Origin: Proales similis
Lineage: Eukaryota > Rotifera > Eurotatoria > Ploima > Proalidae
DNA: 64,000 nucleotides
Direction of reading: 5' to 3'
Assembly (NCBI GenBank): GCA_019059635.1
Contig: JAGVRJ010000007.1
Location: 186,001-250,000, forward strand
Below, piece by piece: positions 1 to 10,755 of the stretch. The notes under the pieces were generated by a model. That model worked only from the letters and a program-made list of their open reading frames with translations, did no database searches and was not told where the DNA came from. The position numbers were made by a program, and so were the translations under genes. How positions within the stretch are numbered: the stretch's first letter is position 1; every line of letters begins with the position of its first letter.

Positions 1-36
1 GCAAACTCGACTCGAAGATAATGCTTGAAACAATAG

Positions 37-3000
37 AATGATGACCAAGATGGGCCTGAACCATTATTCAAACGATCTGGTCTCGGCTCTTTCAGGCGGC
101 TTGCGACGCCGTCTTGAAGTGGCCATTGCGTTTGTCAGCGGCTCCAAGACCGTCATTCTGGACGAGCCGACGTCTGGTGTTGATCCCTACAATCGTATGA
201 AGATTTGGGACATTATACTCGAGTTTCGCATGGGCCGCACCATTCTGCTGACCACGCACTATCTGGAAGAGGCAGACGTGCTCAGCGATCGCATCGCCAT
301 CATTCATCAAGTAAGTGAGCAAAAGCGCCAATCTTGCTCACCTCAGCCGACTTGTTATACGAACTTGTTGCGCCATTGAAAATAGGGCCAATTGAAATGC
401 TGTGGCTCGTCAATGTTCTTGAAAAACAAGTTCGGCAGCGGCTACATACTCACAATCGACAAGAAGATAAGCAACGGCTCGATCGGCTCTATTTCTCATT
501 CGAGTAAGCCATTCTGCTTGATCTCTCAGTTTGGTCTCGGAGCAGCTCGGCTCATTGCTAATCTCGAACCATTTCAGAGCAGTATTTGACGGAAATGCGC
601 GCCCGCTCGATCGAGATGATTTCGAATTTCATCAGCAAGCGCATCAGCGGCGCCACACTCACACGCCACATAAACAACACTCTGACGTTCACACTGCCGT
701 ACGCGCAGAAGCGGAATTTCCAGGCGTTTTTCGACCAAATAGAACGCAACAAAGAGTTTCTGGACATTGCCAGCTACGGCATATCGGACACCACACTCGA
801 AGAGGTGCTGCTCGTTTCATCGGTCCTATTCAACACGGCCTCGTTTCATTTCGACTTGGTTCGATCTAGATTTTCCTCTCGCTGACAGTGCGCGACGAGA
901 ACGGCGAACTCAACTCGAGCATAAGCAGCGAGAATCGCAAACTCGCCGAAGCAGTCTCCTCTCCTCTGCCGGTCAGTGTGGACAGCGATCGAGACAGTGG
1001 TCTAGCTGTCGAGCTAGGTAGCTTAGATTATTCGAGCTGTAAGCTTTTATTTAATACGCTATTTATTAACGCTCGTTCGCCTGCAGTTTCTCTCCCCCTC
1101 TCTCCTCCTCCTGCTGCTTGCTTCTTGCCACAATGCGGCCCCAGAGCGCAAACGCGGCCTTTTTTCCAAATCTTTCAAAAACTTTAACAAACCTTTCATT
1201 TCACTGATCTAGACAAGTCGGCGCCCAACTCTTACATGTTCCGCAAGTCACCGAACGTGACGCTCAACTCGTCGATCGATTCGATCTCCAACTTTAAGGA
1301 CCCGGCCATGTCAACAGTGAACAAATTCACCAAACTCGAAGGCAAACAGTTGTACATCCAACAGTTGAGCGCTTTGTTTTTGAAGCGTTTCTACCACAAC
1401 AAGCGCAACCTGCGCATATTGCTGACAAATTTATTCCTGCCCGTGCTGTTTGTGGCCTTGTCGATGGCGTTCACCGCCATACGTCCGAAGCTAGCGCCAC
1501 AGCCGTCACTTGAAATGTCGCCCCGAATTTACCAGCCCAACACCATATTCATGACATTCGACCGCATTCAGGACCCCACTCTGGCCTTAATCACGCGGCA
1601 GTTTGTCGCCTCGTATCAGTCGGTCTGCGCCAAGTACCAGTCATCAAGCTTCCTCGCCAATCAGGCGTCCCAGAGAGAAACGCTCAGCAACTACCTGTGC
1701 GACCTGGTCTCGCCCAATGTCAGTGTCTTTCTCTCTCGGCCGGCGGTCTCGTTTTGTTTTTTTGTAATTTTTTTTTCATTTTAAAGGAATGCTCGCTGAT
1801 TTACCAGCACAACTACGAGGAAGACTACAGCCAGAAGAACATTGAGAATTCGCTTGAGCTGGCGGTCGCGGCCACCAACTGCAGCGTGGAGCCGTTTCTG
1901 CTCGAGACACGCAGCGAATATGTCAATTCGAGGTAAATGTCTCCGGACTCGGTCAAGCTCGACAAGCGATTTGCATGACGTCGTCGTCGATTTAGATTCG
2001 GAGGCATCGCAGTCGGCGACAATCTGATCAAGGAGGACATGTACAAGAGCCAAGGCAAAGCGATTGTCTGGTTCGAGAATCAGGCCTACCACGCGATGAG
2101 CGCCTACTTGCACGAGTTTTACGAGCAGTACGTGGAATGCGCGCGCCAGAACGGCTCGAGCTGCTCGATAGTGGACGAGAAAGCGAACAAGAAGCCGCTC
2201 TATCGCATCTACAACCATCCGCTTGCGCTCAGCGACGAGAGAATCTCGCTGGATACGATCGTGCAAAAGATATCTGACATTGGCATATCGCTGATCATTC
2301 TCTGCGCCTATTCGTTCATCCCGGCCGGCTTCGTTCTTTACTTGGTCAGAGAGCGGGTCACACAGGAGAAACGGCTTCAGTACGTGTGTGGTGTTAAGCC
2401 GCTCCTCTACTGGCTGAGCTCGTTCATCTGGGACTTTGCCTATTATTTGTTCATAAACGTGTTCACACTGGCTATCATAGCCGCGTTCGGCTCGACCGCC
2501 TACTCGGCCAATCTGACAAACTTCAGCTCGTTCGCTCTGCTGCTGTTCTTGTTCGGCTGGTCGTCTCTGCCCATGTCTTATATGCTCTCGGCATTCTTCA
2601 AGGACACGGGCACGGCTTACATGGTTGTGTTCTGCTTCACTCTATTCTCAGGCATCGCCACCTGCGTCGCCGTCTTCTTGCTCAGTTTCATCGCCGAGTC
2701 CAATCCCTCGCTGGTCTTGACCTATCAGTTCATCAAGACCGTCAGTCTTCTCTTTCCGTCCTTCAGTCTGGGCAGTGGTCTGATCGAGTTGACTCGAAAT
2801 CAAATACTGGCCGATGCCTATTCAGTGTTTGGCCTGTCTGCCCAATACCACAGCCCGTTCGCATTTGACATGCTCGGCCAAAAGTATCTCAGCCTGGCGT
2901 TGACCGGCCTCTTCTTTTTTGTGCTGCTCGTTCTCTACGAACTCGAGGTCAACCTGTTGCCCTGTTTCAAGCCTCAAGTTGAAGTAAGCGTAGTTGTTGG

Positions 3001-4787
3001 AATAAGCGCAAAAGCAGCGTTTTGAAGTTGTTGTTTTTTTTTCAAATTCCAAGGCAAGCCCGTCGGCCACCGAAGACTTTGACGTGAGCCAGGAGCGGAA
3101 GCGAATACAAAGCAACGAAGCCAACCAGGACATACTTGTGGCCAAGAACTTGACCAAGCGATATCGGTAAGCTCAGCAAACTCGGAATCGCTAAAAGAAG
3201 CACCAAAGAGCTAATCGAAATGAGAGTAGCAAAGCAACCGGAAGCCGAGTGTGTGCAGTGAACAACGTTTGCTTTTCAATACCTTGGGGCCACTGCTTCG
3301 GACTGTTGGGCATAAATGGCGCCGGCAAGACGACCACTTTCAAGATGATCACTGGTAAGTGGCCCACAGACAACAGACATGATTCGATTTTATTTGAGGC
3401 CTCATGAATCGACAGGTGAAATAAAGCCAACGTTCGGCTCGTGCTTTTTCGGCAACATGAGCATGAAGGAGTTCCTTAAGGAGAACATAATCGGCTACTG
3501 TCCGCAGTTCGACGCAGTCGACGAATACCTCACCGGAAAAGAAGCGCTCTACATTTACTCCAAGCTGATCGGGCTCAATGAACAGTCGCAGGCGATAATC
3601 TCGGCCATTAATCGCTTCAAGCTGCAGAGCTTTGTCAACGTGCCCATAATCAAGTACAGTGGCGGAATGAAGCGCACGTTGTCAGTGGCGGTAGCGATGC
3701 TCGGCGAGCCGCAGGTCGTTCTACTCGACGAGCCGACCAACGGAATGGTGAGTTGAGCTCCAACTCAAACGCCAATTGCTTGACGTGATTCACTCACAAA
3801 AACAGGATCCCGAAATGAGGAGACGAGTGTGGAACAACATCTTGCGACTGATCAAAGAGGACAGGTCGGTGCTGCTCACCTCTCACAGCATGGCCGAGTG
3901 CGATGCACTTTGCTCGCGTCTGGCCATCATGGTCAACGGACAGTTCATGTGCTTGGGAACCACGCAGCATCTGAAGAATCGGTGAGTCTTGATTGGGCCT
4001 AGTTGCGGTCGCAGCCCTAATATGAACGCGTCAAGTTTCGGAGGCGGCTACACTCTTCAGATAAAAGTGAGCAGCGAGAATGTGCTCGACTCGGTGGTCG
4101 AGTTCATCGAGTCCGAGTTTGCCAACTGCATCCTCAAAGACCAGCACGGCAACAAGCTCGAGTACATAATTCCGCACAAGGGCAACAACTTGGCCAAGAT
4201 ATTCGGCGTGATGGAGTCGTACAAGGACAAATACACGATGGCCGACTATTCAGTGTCTCAGACCACACTTGACCAGGTAAACTGGCCATTTGGCTACTTA
4301 TTAGAAAAAAGAATTGACCCAGAGACCGCCCGAACAGGTGTTTATCAACTTTGCCAAACGGCAGAGAGGTAAAAACAGCGACGACGAGAGCGATGAGTCA
4401 GACGACGACGACAATCAAGAGCCTCAAGTGGAAGAGGAGCCAGCTGATGAGGACACACAGAGCAATGCGACGCGAATAAACATGTCCACGCTCGAGTCCA
4501 ACACGGACATGCCCACGTTTGAGGCGATCAAGAACCACTTCGACTCGTTCAAAAAATCGTCGAGGCACATTCGAAAAACGAGCAGCGCCAAGTCGCAGCG
4601 GACAGCGTCGCAAAAGTCGACCGCCTCGCGAGCGCGTCAGAGGCCCTCGATCAAATTCGAAGAGGCAGGCATCGCCAATCTGGCCTACGAGATTGAATAC
4701 AAAAACAGCGACGCCTATGAGATTGGCGCCGAGCAAACGGCCGAGACCAGCTTCTCGGAGGACGGCGAATACTTCAGTCGTTGCTGA
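37..4787 (+). CDS. ABCA-subfamily lipid transporter, 5' end missing
   Basis: This is the 3' part of an ABC transporter of the A subfamily, full transporters that move lipids across membranes. Exons read as 37-310, 386-503, 578 to about 822, about 900-1017, 1213-1718, 1787-1932, 1996-2983, 3054-3166, 3230-3354, 3416-3747, 3806-3981, 4036-4276 and 4338-4787. The window opens inside NBD1, with signature [12 protein letters not shown], Walker [13 protein letters not shown] and switch histidine [18 protein letters not shown]-type NBD1 tail and a linker follow, then TMD2 with a soluble loop and a hydrophobic block at 2280-2960. NBD2 has Walker [10 protein letters not shown] (about 3320), signature YSGGMKR, Walker [14 protein letters not shown] and [14 protein letters not shown]. 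The C-terminus is long, acidic and then Ser/Arg-rich. The exon 3/4 junction near 822-900 is uncertain. Which ABCA paralogue this is cannot be told without the N-terminal half. Confidence 0.93.
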
Positions 4788-5154
4788 TCTCTTTCTCGAA
4801 CTTTTTCGCTTTTTTTATTTGTACCGTGAATGTTTGCTTATCTGTTGTTGCTTCATTGAATTTTGCACCTTCTACTCGTGCAAATCAAACTTGCGCGTTT
4901 GTTTCTCTTTCTTTGTTCTGCCCTCATTTTTCAAACAAACGACGAATAAATTCGCTTCGCCGTCTATGTCGAGGTCCTCAATTGCCATGGCAACTGTGTG
5001 TATAGAGACTAGGAGAGAGAGACGACTGAATGCTTTGGCCAATGTTAAATCCGTTTGCTCGACTTTGTTGTTGGTTTTTCTTCGCCTATCGTCGGGTTTA
5101 GCTCTGAAACTCAGAAGAGTCGAGGCACACTTTGTCCACCACTCTGATCGGAAC
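4788..5154. other. Intergenic spacer, ABCA to DNAL4
   Basis: The spacer is pyrimidine-rich (runs of T and TTTCTC) just after the ABCA stop, then mixed sequence before the DNAL4 start codon. An AATAAA at about 4946 is a plausible ABCA poly(A) signal. No convincing coding sequence is seen; the reading frames here lack splice-consistent extensions. Confidence 0.5.
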
Positions 5155-5597
5155 ATGGAGGAGAACGAAGCTCAGCAAAAAGAGGAGAGTGCGAAGAAGC
5201 ACACCTATCCGTTGATTAAAGTGAGCCCACTCGACATTGACCGTCGTACGTGCAACGTGTCTAACGCGCTTTTGGTCACTTGAAAAGAGCAGCGACATGA
5301 ACGAGGAGATGAAGGTCGAAGTGATGGAGATGTGCGTCACAGCCTGTGAGAAGTTCTCCACAAACAACGAGGTAGGCCAGAACGAGTCGAAGCGGAGCAA
5401 AGCGAATGCCAACTTTTGTTCGCAAACTAAAGGGCGCGGCGAGAATGATCAAAGAAACACTGGACAAGAAGTTCGGGCCCGCATGGCACGTCGTTGTCGG
5501 AGAGGGATTCGGCTTTGAGATCACGCATGAGGTCAAAAATCTATTGTATATGTTCTTCGGCGGCTCGCAAGCGATCATCGTTTGGAAATGCGCTTAA
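5155..5597 (+). CDS. DNAL4: Dynein axonemal light chain 4 (LC8-like)
   Basis: A 104-residue LC8-family dynein light chain encoded in three exons: 5155-5220, 5288-5371 and 5433-5597, all phase 0. The core motifs MCVTACEKF, MIKETLDKKFGPAWHVVVG, EGFGFEITHEVKNLLY and the C-terminal VWKCA match DNAL4 rather than DYNLL1/2: the N-terminal lead, the VTACEKF helix and the WKC ending are DNAL4 features. Human DNAL4 is 105 residues, so the gene is complete. LC8-type chains dimerise and bind short linear motifs; DNAL4 is the axonemal member, so this gene implies motile cilia or flagella. The start is the first ATG of an open exon whose end splices in frame. A poly(A) signal AATAAA lies at 5663-5668. Confidence 0.95.
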
Positions 5598-6018
5598 TCT
5601 CATCATCATCAGCGCGTTAAGAACGAGAATTCAACTCAATCTTCTTTTTGATTATTCAACTCAATAAACACACACACACGCACACACTTGATCGTAAAAA
5701 GAAAAGGAGAAAGGGAAAGAAAGAGAGAGAGAGAGAAGGCGTTCGAAACGCGCTCTATTTTCTCACTCTATCTATGACGAGGAGGCGATTTTTGAAATCT
5801 AAATCTCATTAGAATTGGGCGATTAGGAGATCTAAGAAAAGCGGAGTGATGAGATCGCTTGTTCTAGAAGGGGTCAAACGCGCGTGTCAATATTTACACG
5901 CGTTGGTCATCGTCGTCGCCGCCGCCAACTGAATAGAGCAGGCACTCTCTCATGCGGCCGGCGATTATCTAACGCAAATTTGATCTAAATTTTAACGTTT
6001 TAAGGCACCACACAGAGC

Positions 6019-6062
6019 GCGATTAGCGACTATTGAGTGACAAGTAGTCAGCGGCTAATCGC
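6019..6062. repeat. Inverted repeat, potential hairpin upstream of TATA box
   Basis: The left arm GCGATTAGC (6019-6027) is perfectly complementary to GCTAATCGC (6054-6062). Inside it, GACTA (6028-6032) pairs with TAGTC (6045-6049), with AGCG bulged on the 3' side. The structure starts about 130 bp and ends about 90 bp upstream of the TATA box. Function is unknown. Confidence 0.6.
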
Positions 6063-6149
6063 CTAAGAATGGCTAAACGACTATTTATCGAACAATATTT
6101 ACGCGCGCTCATAAGCTCATCACGATCAGGCTAAACAAGCCGAATCGGG

Positions 6150-6157
6150 TATAAAAG
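6150..6157 (+). promoter_or_regulatory. TATA box of LRR gene
   Basis: TATAAAAG lies 42 bp upstream of the ATG at 6192. That spacing would put transcription start 25-30 bp downstream of the box and leave a leader of only some 10-15 nt. It is one of the two clearest TATA boxes in the window. Confidence 0.7.
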
Positions 6158-6191
6158 CAGCGCGGAAAATAGCGCCTGCCTAAAGAGCATC

Positions 6192-7817
6192 ATGATAAAA
6201 ATGAACTTGATCGCCGCAGTCTCCTCGCTTCTACTTGTCGCCCAACAAGCGCTCGCGTTTCAGCCCTGCGTGTTCGAAGGCTGCGTTTGCGCGCCCTCGT
6301 TCGATCAGAAAGGCTTCGACATCGAATGCAACGGCAACGCCAGCGGCCAAGTCGTGCCCAACTACTTTCCTGCCCGGGACCTGAACGCGCCCTCGGTCGA
6401 TATAAGCAACTTGAACATTTACAACTTCAACTCGCAGTACATCCCGCCAAAGACGTTCAAGGGCCTGAACATTCGCAAGCTGTTGTTGCACAACAACAAT
6501 CTCCAGTTCGTCAGTACTGACACCTTCAACGAGATCAAGTCTCTCAAGCAGCTCGTCATCTGGGAGAACGGTCTTGAAAAAGTGCAGGAGCAGGCCTTCT
6601 CGCCCATCGCTCACTCGCTGGAAGAGTTCACGCTCTCAATCGAGCGACAGTTCAGCAAAGAGCTCGCTGACGAGCTGCTCAACGAAATTCAAGTGCTGGG
6701 CAATCTCAACCTGCTCTGGCTCAACTTGACCGGACTGCCGTACCTTAAGCCTGAATGGCTGCGCTCATTTCCCAAGCTGATCAGCTTTGTCGCCAACACC
6801 CAAGTGTCCACCTACTTGCATCACGACATATTCTTGTACAACCCGAAGCTGCTTAGCGTTGACTTGTCCAAGAATAAGTTCTCCATTCTGGACATGGTCT
6901 TTTTCGCCCTTGAGCCGATCGCGCACGGCCTAAAGTACCTCTACTTGTCGCACAACTCAATCACGCATCTAGAGCCGTTTCCGTATTATCCCCAACTCAC
7001 CGACTTGGACCTGTCGTCGAACGAGATCGGCCAAATAACGAGCAAATCGTTCAGCAAGCTAACCAGTCTGAGGAATCTCATCCTCTCCAACAACAGAATC
7101 AAATTCGTGGAGACGGACGCGTTCGCCTCGTTGTCCAATCTGTTCTTTCTGAATCTTGGCGGAAATTACCTTTGCCAAGTGCCGGACATAAAAGGCCTCA
7201 GCCACTTGGCCATGCTTGACATGTCAAATCAGAACGGACAGTTGAAGGCGCTGACCAATTACGCGTTTGAGCGACGACAGAACGAGTACGCCTCGTTCTA
7301 CATCAATTTGGCCGGCAACGAGATCGAGCGTTTTGAAGACAAGGCGTTCTGCTCCAATTTCCAAAAGTCAATCAGACTCGGTAACCTTGAGCTGAGCGCC
7401 AAGTCGCTCAGGAACATGAACAAGTGCTTGTTCAATCAGATCCGCGGCGATGGCAGTGTCCTTCATCCGTCAGTGCTCGTCTCCGACAACAGTGCCCAGT
7501 TCGTCGAGCTCTGCAACTGCAGCTACCGAGCCTATGCTGCCAGTCTGAGCGTTGATTTGAAGCTGACCTGCACAAACCCTTGTGAGCTGCATCCTCTCAA
7601 TCTGGTCGACGAGTGTGTCGATCGGCCCCAATTCCAATGCGCCGTCCCATACGTGCCCACAACCCCGGCCGGAGTGTACACGACCAGACCAACAACCACT
7701 TTGGATCCGCACACGCAGAACCCGCTTGAGCTGCTGGACGCCACGCTCAACTCCTTTCAAGATCTGCTGCTTGCCCTGGTCACCTGGGTCAAGGGCAACT
7801 GTTTGAAGTGTGAATAG
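6192..7817 (+). CDS. Secreted leucine-rich repeat protein
   Basis: A single-exon gene for 541 residues. The N-terminus MIKMNLIAAVSSLLLVAQQA is a signal peptide, cut near ALA-FQPC. A cysteine-rich LRR N-cap (CVFEGCVC) follows, then about ten LRRs of the LxxLxLxxNxIxxI type between residues 60 and 400 (for example YLYLSHNSITHLEPF, DLDLSSNEIGQITSKSF). The C-terminal cap is cysteine-rich (CNC, CTNPC, then CVDRPQFQC). The last 60 residues are Thr/Pro-rich and end VKGNCLKCE. No membrane segment is seen, so the product is probably extracellular, with protein binding the likely role; no orthologue is recognised. ATG 6192 follows the TATA box; ATG 6201 in the same frame is an alternative start. The poly(A) signal AATAAA is at 7947-7952. 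Confidence 0.9.
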   Translation: MIKMNLIAAVSSLLLVAQQALAFQPCVFEGCVCAPSFDQKGFDIECNGNASGQVVPNYFPARDLNAPSVDISNLNIYNFNSQYIPPKTFKGLNIRKLLLHNNNLQFVSTDTFNEIKSLKQLVIWENGLEKVQEQAFSPIAHSLEEFTLSIERQFSKELADELLNEIQVLGNLNLLWLNLTGLPYLKPEWLRSFPKLISFVANTQVSTYLHHDIFLYNPKLLSVDLSKNKFSILDMVFFALEPIAHGLKYLYLSHNSITHLEPFPYYPQLTDLDLSSNEIGQITSKSFSKLTSLRNLILSNNRIKFVETDAFASLSNLFFLNLGGNYLCQVPDIKGLSHLAMLDMSNQNGQLKALTNYAFERRQNEYASFYINLAGNEIERFEDKAFCSNFQKSIRLGNLELSAKSLRNMNKCLFNQIRGDGSVLHPSVLVSDNSAQFVELCNCSYRAYAASLSVDLKLTCTNPCELHPLNLVDECVDRPQFQCAVPYVPTTPAGVYTTRPTTTLDPHTQNPLELLDATLNSFQDLLLALVTWVKGNCLKCE

Positions 7818-8060
7818 ACTTCACCGGAACTTGTTCAAGTTCATTTATGTATTAGATTAGCTTCGTAGCATTAAGTGTAGGCCGTTGATCAAATCATGAG
7901 GCCGCACATGAGTTTTTAAATTCGTCCTTTTTTTTAGAAAATCACTAATAAAGAAAGGAAGCACTCTAAACGCACTCGTTTAGTTTGTAATCAGCAGCGG
8001 ATATCCGCATATGAACGAGATGTCGAGAAAGCGAGATCAGTAGCCTTTATTCAAGAACTT

Positions 8061-10376
8061 TTACGATTTGTACTGAGCCATGGCCTGGTCGAAATAGGCG
8101 AAATAAAATTTAGACAAAAGCGAAGAGTAGAGTTGGATTGAATCGAGTGGACTGTTCCCTGCTGTGCTTTCCTGCGTTCTTTTCTGTTCGGTGGCCCTCT
8201 TTCCACGAGTTCTGCTTCTCCGTCTGACTTTTGCCCTTGTGTCGGTCAACCGCTTGGCCTGAGCAGCTGGGTGGACTGTGCTCTCCGGCTCAGCATTTTC
8301 TATTTTGAGCAAACTCTTCATCAAACTCCTGAATTTGGTTCTGTTCGCAGTCACAAATTCAACGGAGACCCAACTGGTCTCTGCCTCGTCAGTCTCGTTC
8401 TCAAATTTGCCCGATTCACACTCCCGAGCAGCTTGGCGCTGGAGAGAGCTCTTGATCAAATCAATCGAACATCGCGAAGTGTCTATTTGAAACGAATTAT
8501 CATCAGCCATCAGCCGTTTGCGGCTGTTCAGTTTCTCTTCGTTCTTTTTGCTCTCGTACATCAGCAAGGACTGGTCGAGCTCTGTCTGGCTGACTTGGGC
8601 CTTTTGCACGGTGACATCGTCCACACGCTGGCCGCTCTTCTGCTCATTTCTGCAGCTCAGAACCTGCTCCAGAGTGTCTTTTGAAACTCACTTTTTTTAA
8701 ATTGGCCACATCCATCCCAGCCGACACTGTGCGCCTACCTGCGAACTGCTTTATCTGCAACTGATACGAGTTGATTATGTTCTCAAACAGTTGAGCTTCT
8801 TGAACGTTCTCGACAAAGCTCACAGCGACACCTTTACAGCCGTAACGACCCGCGCGACCTTTTTATCAACAAGCTCTGCTTATTTCTGAGGCTCTTTCTT
8901 TCTTTCTTTTTTTTTTTGACGAACCGATGCGGTGCAAATAAGTCTCGGGGTCGGTCGGCACGTCCATGTTGACCACCAAATCAACATTTGACGCGTCGAT
9001 TCCGCGCGCAGTCTACCTCGTCGATTAGCATGCAATAGCATCAGCGTACATGATCCAGCAGCAGTGAGCAGTCGCAAATTTACCAAGTCGGTCGAGACCA
9101 GAATTCTGCACTTGAACTGTTTGAGCTGCTCGATGGCTTCGTTTCGCTTTGACTGCTCGACGCTGCCTGCGATGAAGATTGCCGGCCAGCCACGAGACTG
9201 CAACGACTCGCTCAAATGCTTTGCTCTTGCAACACACACTCAAAATGTCTTCTTTTCTGGCTCAAATTCGCTTCAAACTTACCTCAGCTGGTAGTTTGTG
9301 AACACAATCGCTTGTCTAAAGTGAACATGAGCGAACAGTTTGACGAGCTCGTCTAGTTTGCGTTCGAGCGACTCATTTGCGCTTTCGAAATGCTCAGTGA
9401 GTTTATAAAACTGCTCGATGCCTAAGTAAACGAGTCGGTTGCGAGTCGAGTCAAACAATAGCGAAAGAATTGCCACCTCTGAGCGACGGGTCCACGGCGT
9501 TTAGGCGCACAAATGTCGCCGATCTCATGTACCTGGTTACATACGTTGCCACATAATCCGGATAGGTGGCCGAGCAGGCCAACATTTGTTTATTAGACGG
9601 CAGCTTATCAAATATGAAGCTTAAGCGTCGAGATGAGCTCTTGATTTTAGTCAGTTGAGTGGCAAAGGTCGGCTTTACTTGACGCATTCTTGAAACTCAG
9701 GCGCCAGCAGCTTGTCGGCCTCATCCAACACAAACAGACGCACGCTCGAGCATGTGAGCAAGCCCTCTCGAATCAAGTGAGCTACTCGGCCTATTTACGA
9801 CTTGAGTGCCTGGTCGAGCAGCGAGGCGAAAATTAGAAACAACTGTACCCGGCGTTCCGATCGCGATTCGACATGAGCGAACATTGTCTTTATCACATTT
9901 TAGCGTCTGACCGCCGATGAAGACGCTCACTCGGCTCGAATGCTGGTCTGAGGCGATGCTCTTTAGAACGTCGCCAATTTGAATGGCGACCTCGCGAGTC
10001 GGCGCCAATATCAACGCCTGTAAGCGCTTTGCGTTCGAGCTCATCGCCAGCTCGAGTGCGGTAACTGCAAACACGCAAGTCTTTCCGGTGCCAGATTTGG
10101 CCTGCACGATAAGATCTTGTTTTTATGCAACGTTTAATCTATTTCAACTCGTCCAGGCCTTTCAAGTGGATCTGGAGCAAATTACGAACCTAGGCCGAGT
10201 CGGGCGACAGGAATCGCTTTGAACTGAATCGGCGACGGCTTCAAGTAGCCGGCTAATTTGAGGCCGTGCACAAGTGTCTCGTTGAGTCCCATCTGCTCAA
10301 AGGTGACAGATCGATAGACTCTTACGTCCTCGCTTCGATCATCTCCGTCTGGCGGTTGGCTTGATTCGCAGCTCAT
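8061..10376 (-). CDS. DDX20: DEAD-box RNA helicase, DDX20/Gemin3-like
   Basis: A DEAD-box helicase most like DDX20 (Gemin3), the ATPase of the SMN complex that assembles spliceosomal snRNPs. It starts at ATG 10376 and has several short introns. Exon 1 (10190-10376) and exon 2 (9849-10115) join in phase 1 to give [16 protein letters not shown]. Motifs in order: Q motif ([15 protein letters not shown]), Walker [18 protein letters not shown] (FIGGQ), [31 protein letters not shown] and an HRIG-like motif. The [14 protein letters not shown] and [11 protein letters not shown] segments resemble Gemin3 more than eIF4A or DDX6. The last exon (8061 to about 8624) is a basic, Ser-rich tail with no recognised domain. 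The start region diverges from PAPS synthase with a 379-bp shared spacer. A TTTATT at 8046-8051, the minus-strand poly(A) signal, begins only 9 nt after the stop codon. Confidence 0.88.
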
Positions 10377-10755
10377 TTTCGATTCTAAATTGGTTCTTGG
10401 CTAATTCGTCTCTGCGCCAGAGCTGCATAATCGTACAACACAATGCTTAATTATGCTCCGCTTTCAAATACACAGTCAACTGGCTGCATGAAAAAATTCT
10501 TCGAATTTTACCAATCTCACGATTGTTCAGCTTTTGCCTGGAACAAAGGCCCAGGCGAGCGAACGAACGAGCGAAAGAATTTGGCGAATTTGCCGATTCA
10601 TTGTCTCGTCTAGAAATCGCTAATTCAACCGAAACGGCTGAAATCCTAACCATGAAGAGGACTAGAAAAGTCGCAGTATTTCGAGACTAAGACAAGAAAT
10701 CTGTTCTCTACTTTGCATTGAGTTTAGATTTAGTCTCGCGAGTGTCTTTGCAACC
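10377..10755. other. Shared divergent promoter region, helicase and PAPS synthase
   Basis: This 379-bp spacer separates the start codons of two divergently transcribed genes. No TATA box is evident. It holds no convincing coding sequence and probably acts as a bidirectional promoter plus both 5' UTRs. Confidence 0.5.

Larger units (their letters stand above)
5598..6191. other. Intergenic region with CA/GA tracts and promoter of the LRR gene
   Basis: It holds the DNAL4 3' UTR with AATAAA (5663-5668), a CA-rich run (about 5668-5686) and a GA-rich run (about 5715-5737). An AT-rich part with repeated GCGATTA words, a potential hairpin (6019-6062) and the TATA box of the next gene follow. No coding sequence is seen. 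Confidence 0.6.
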
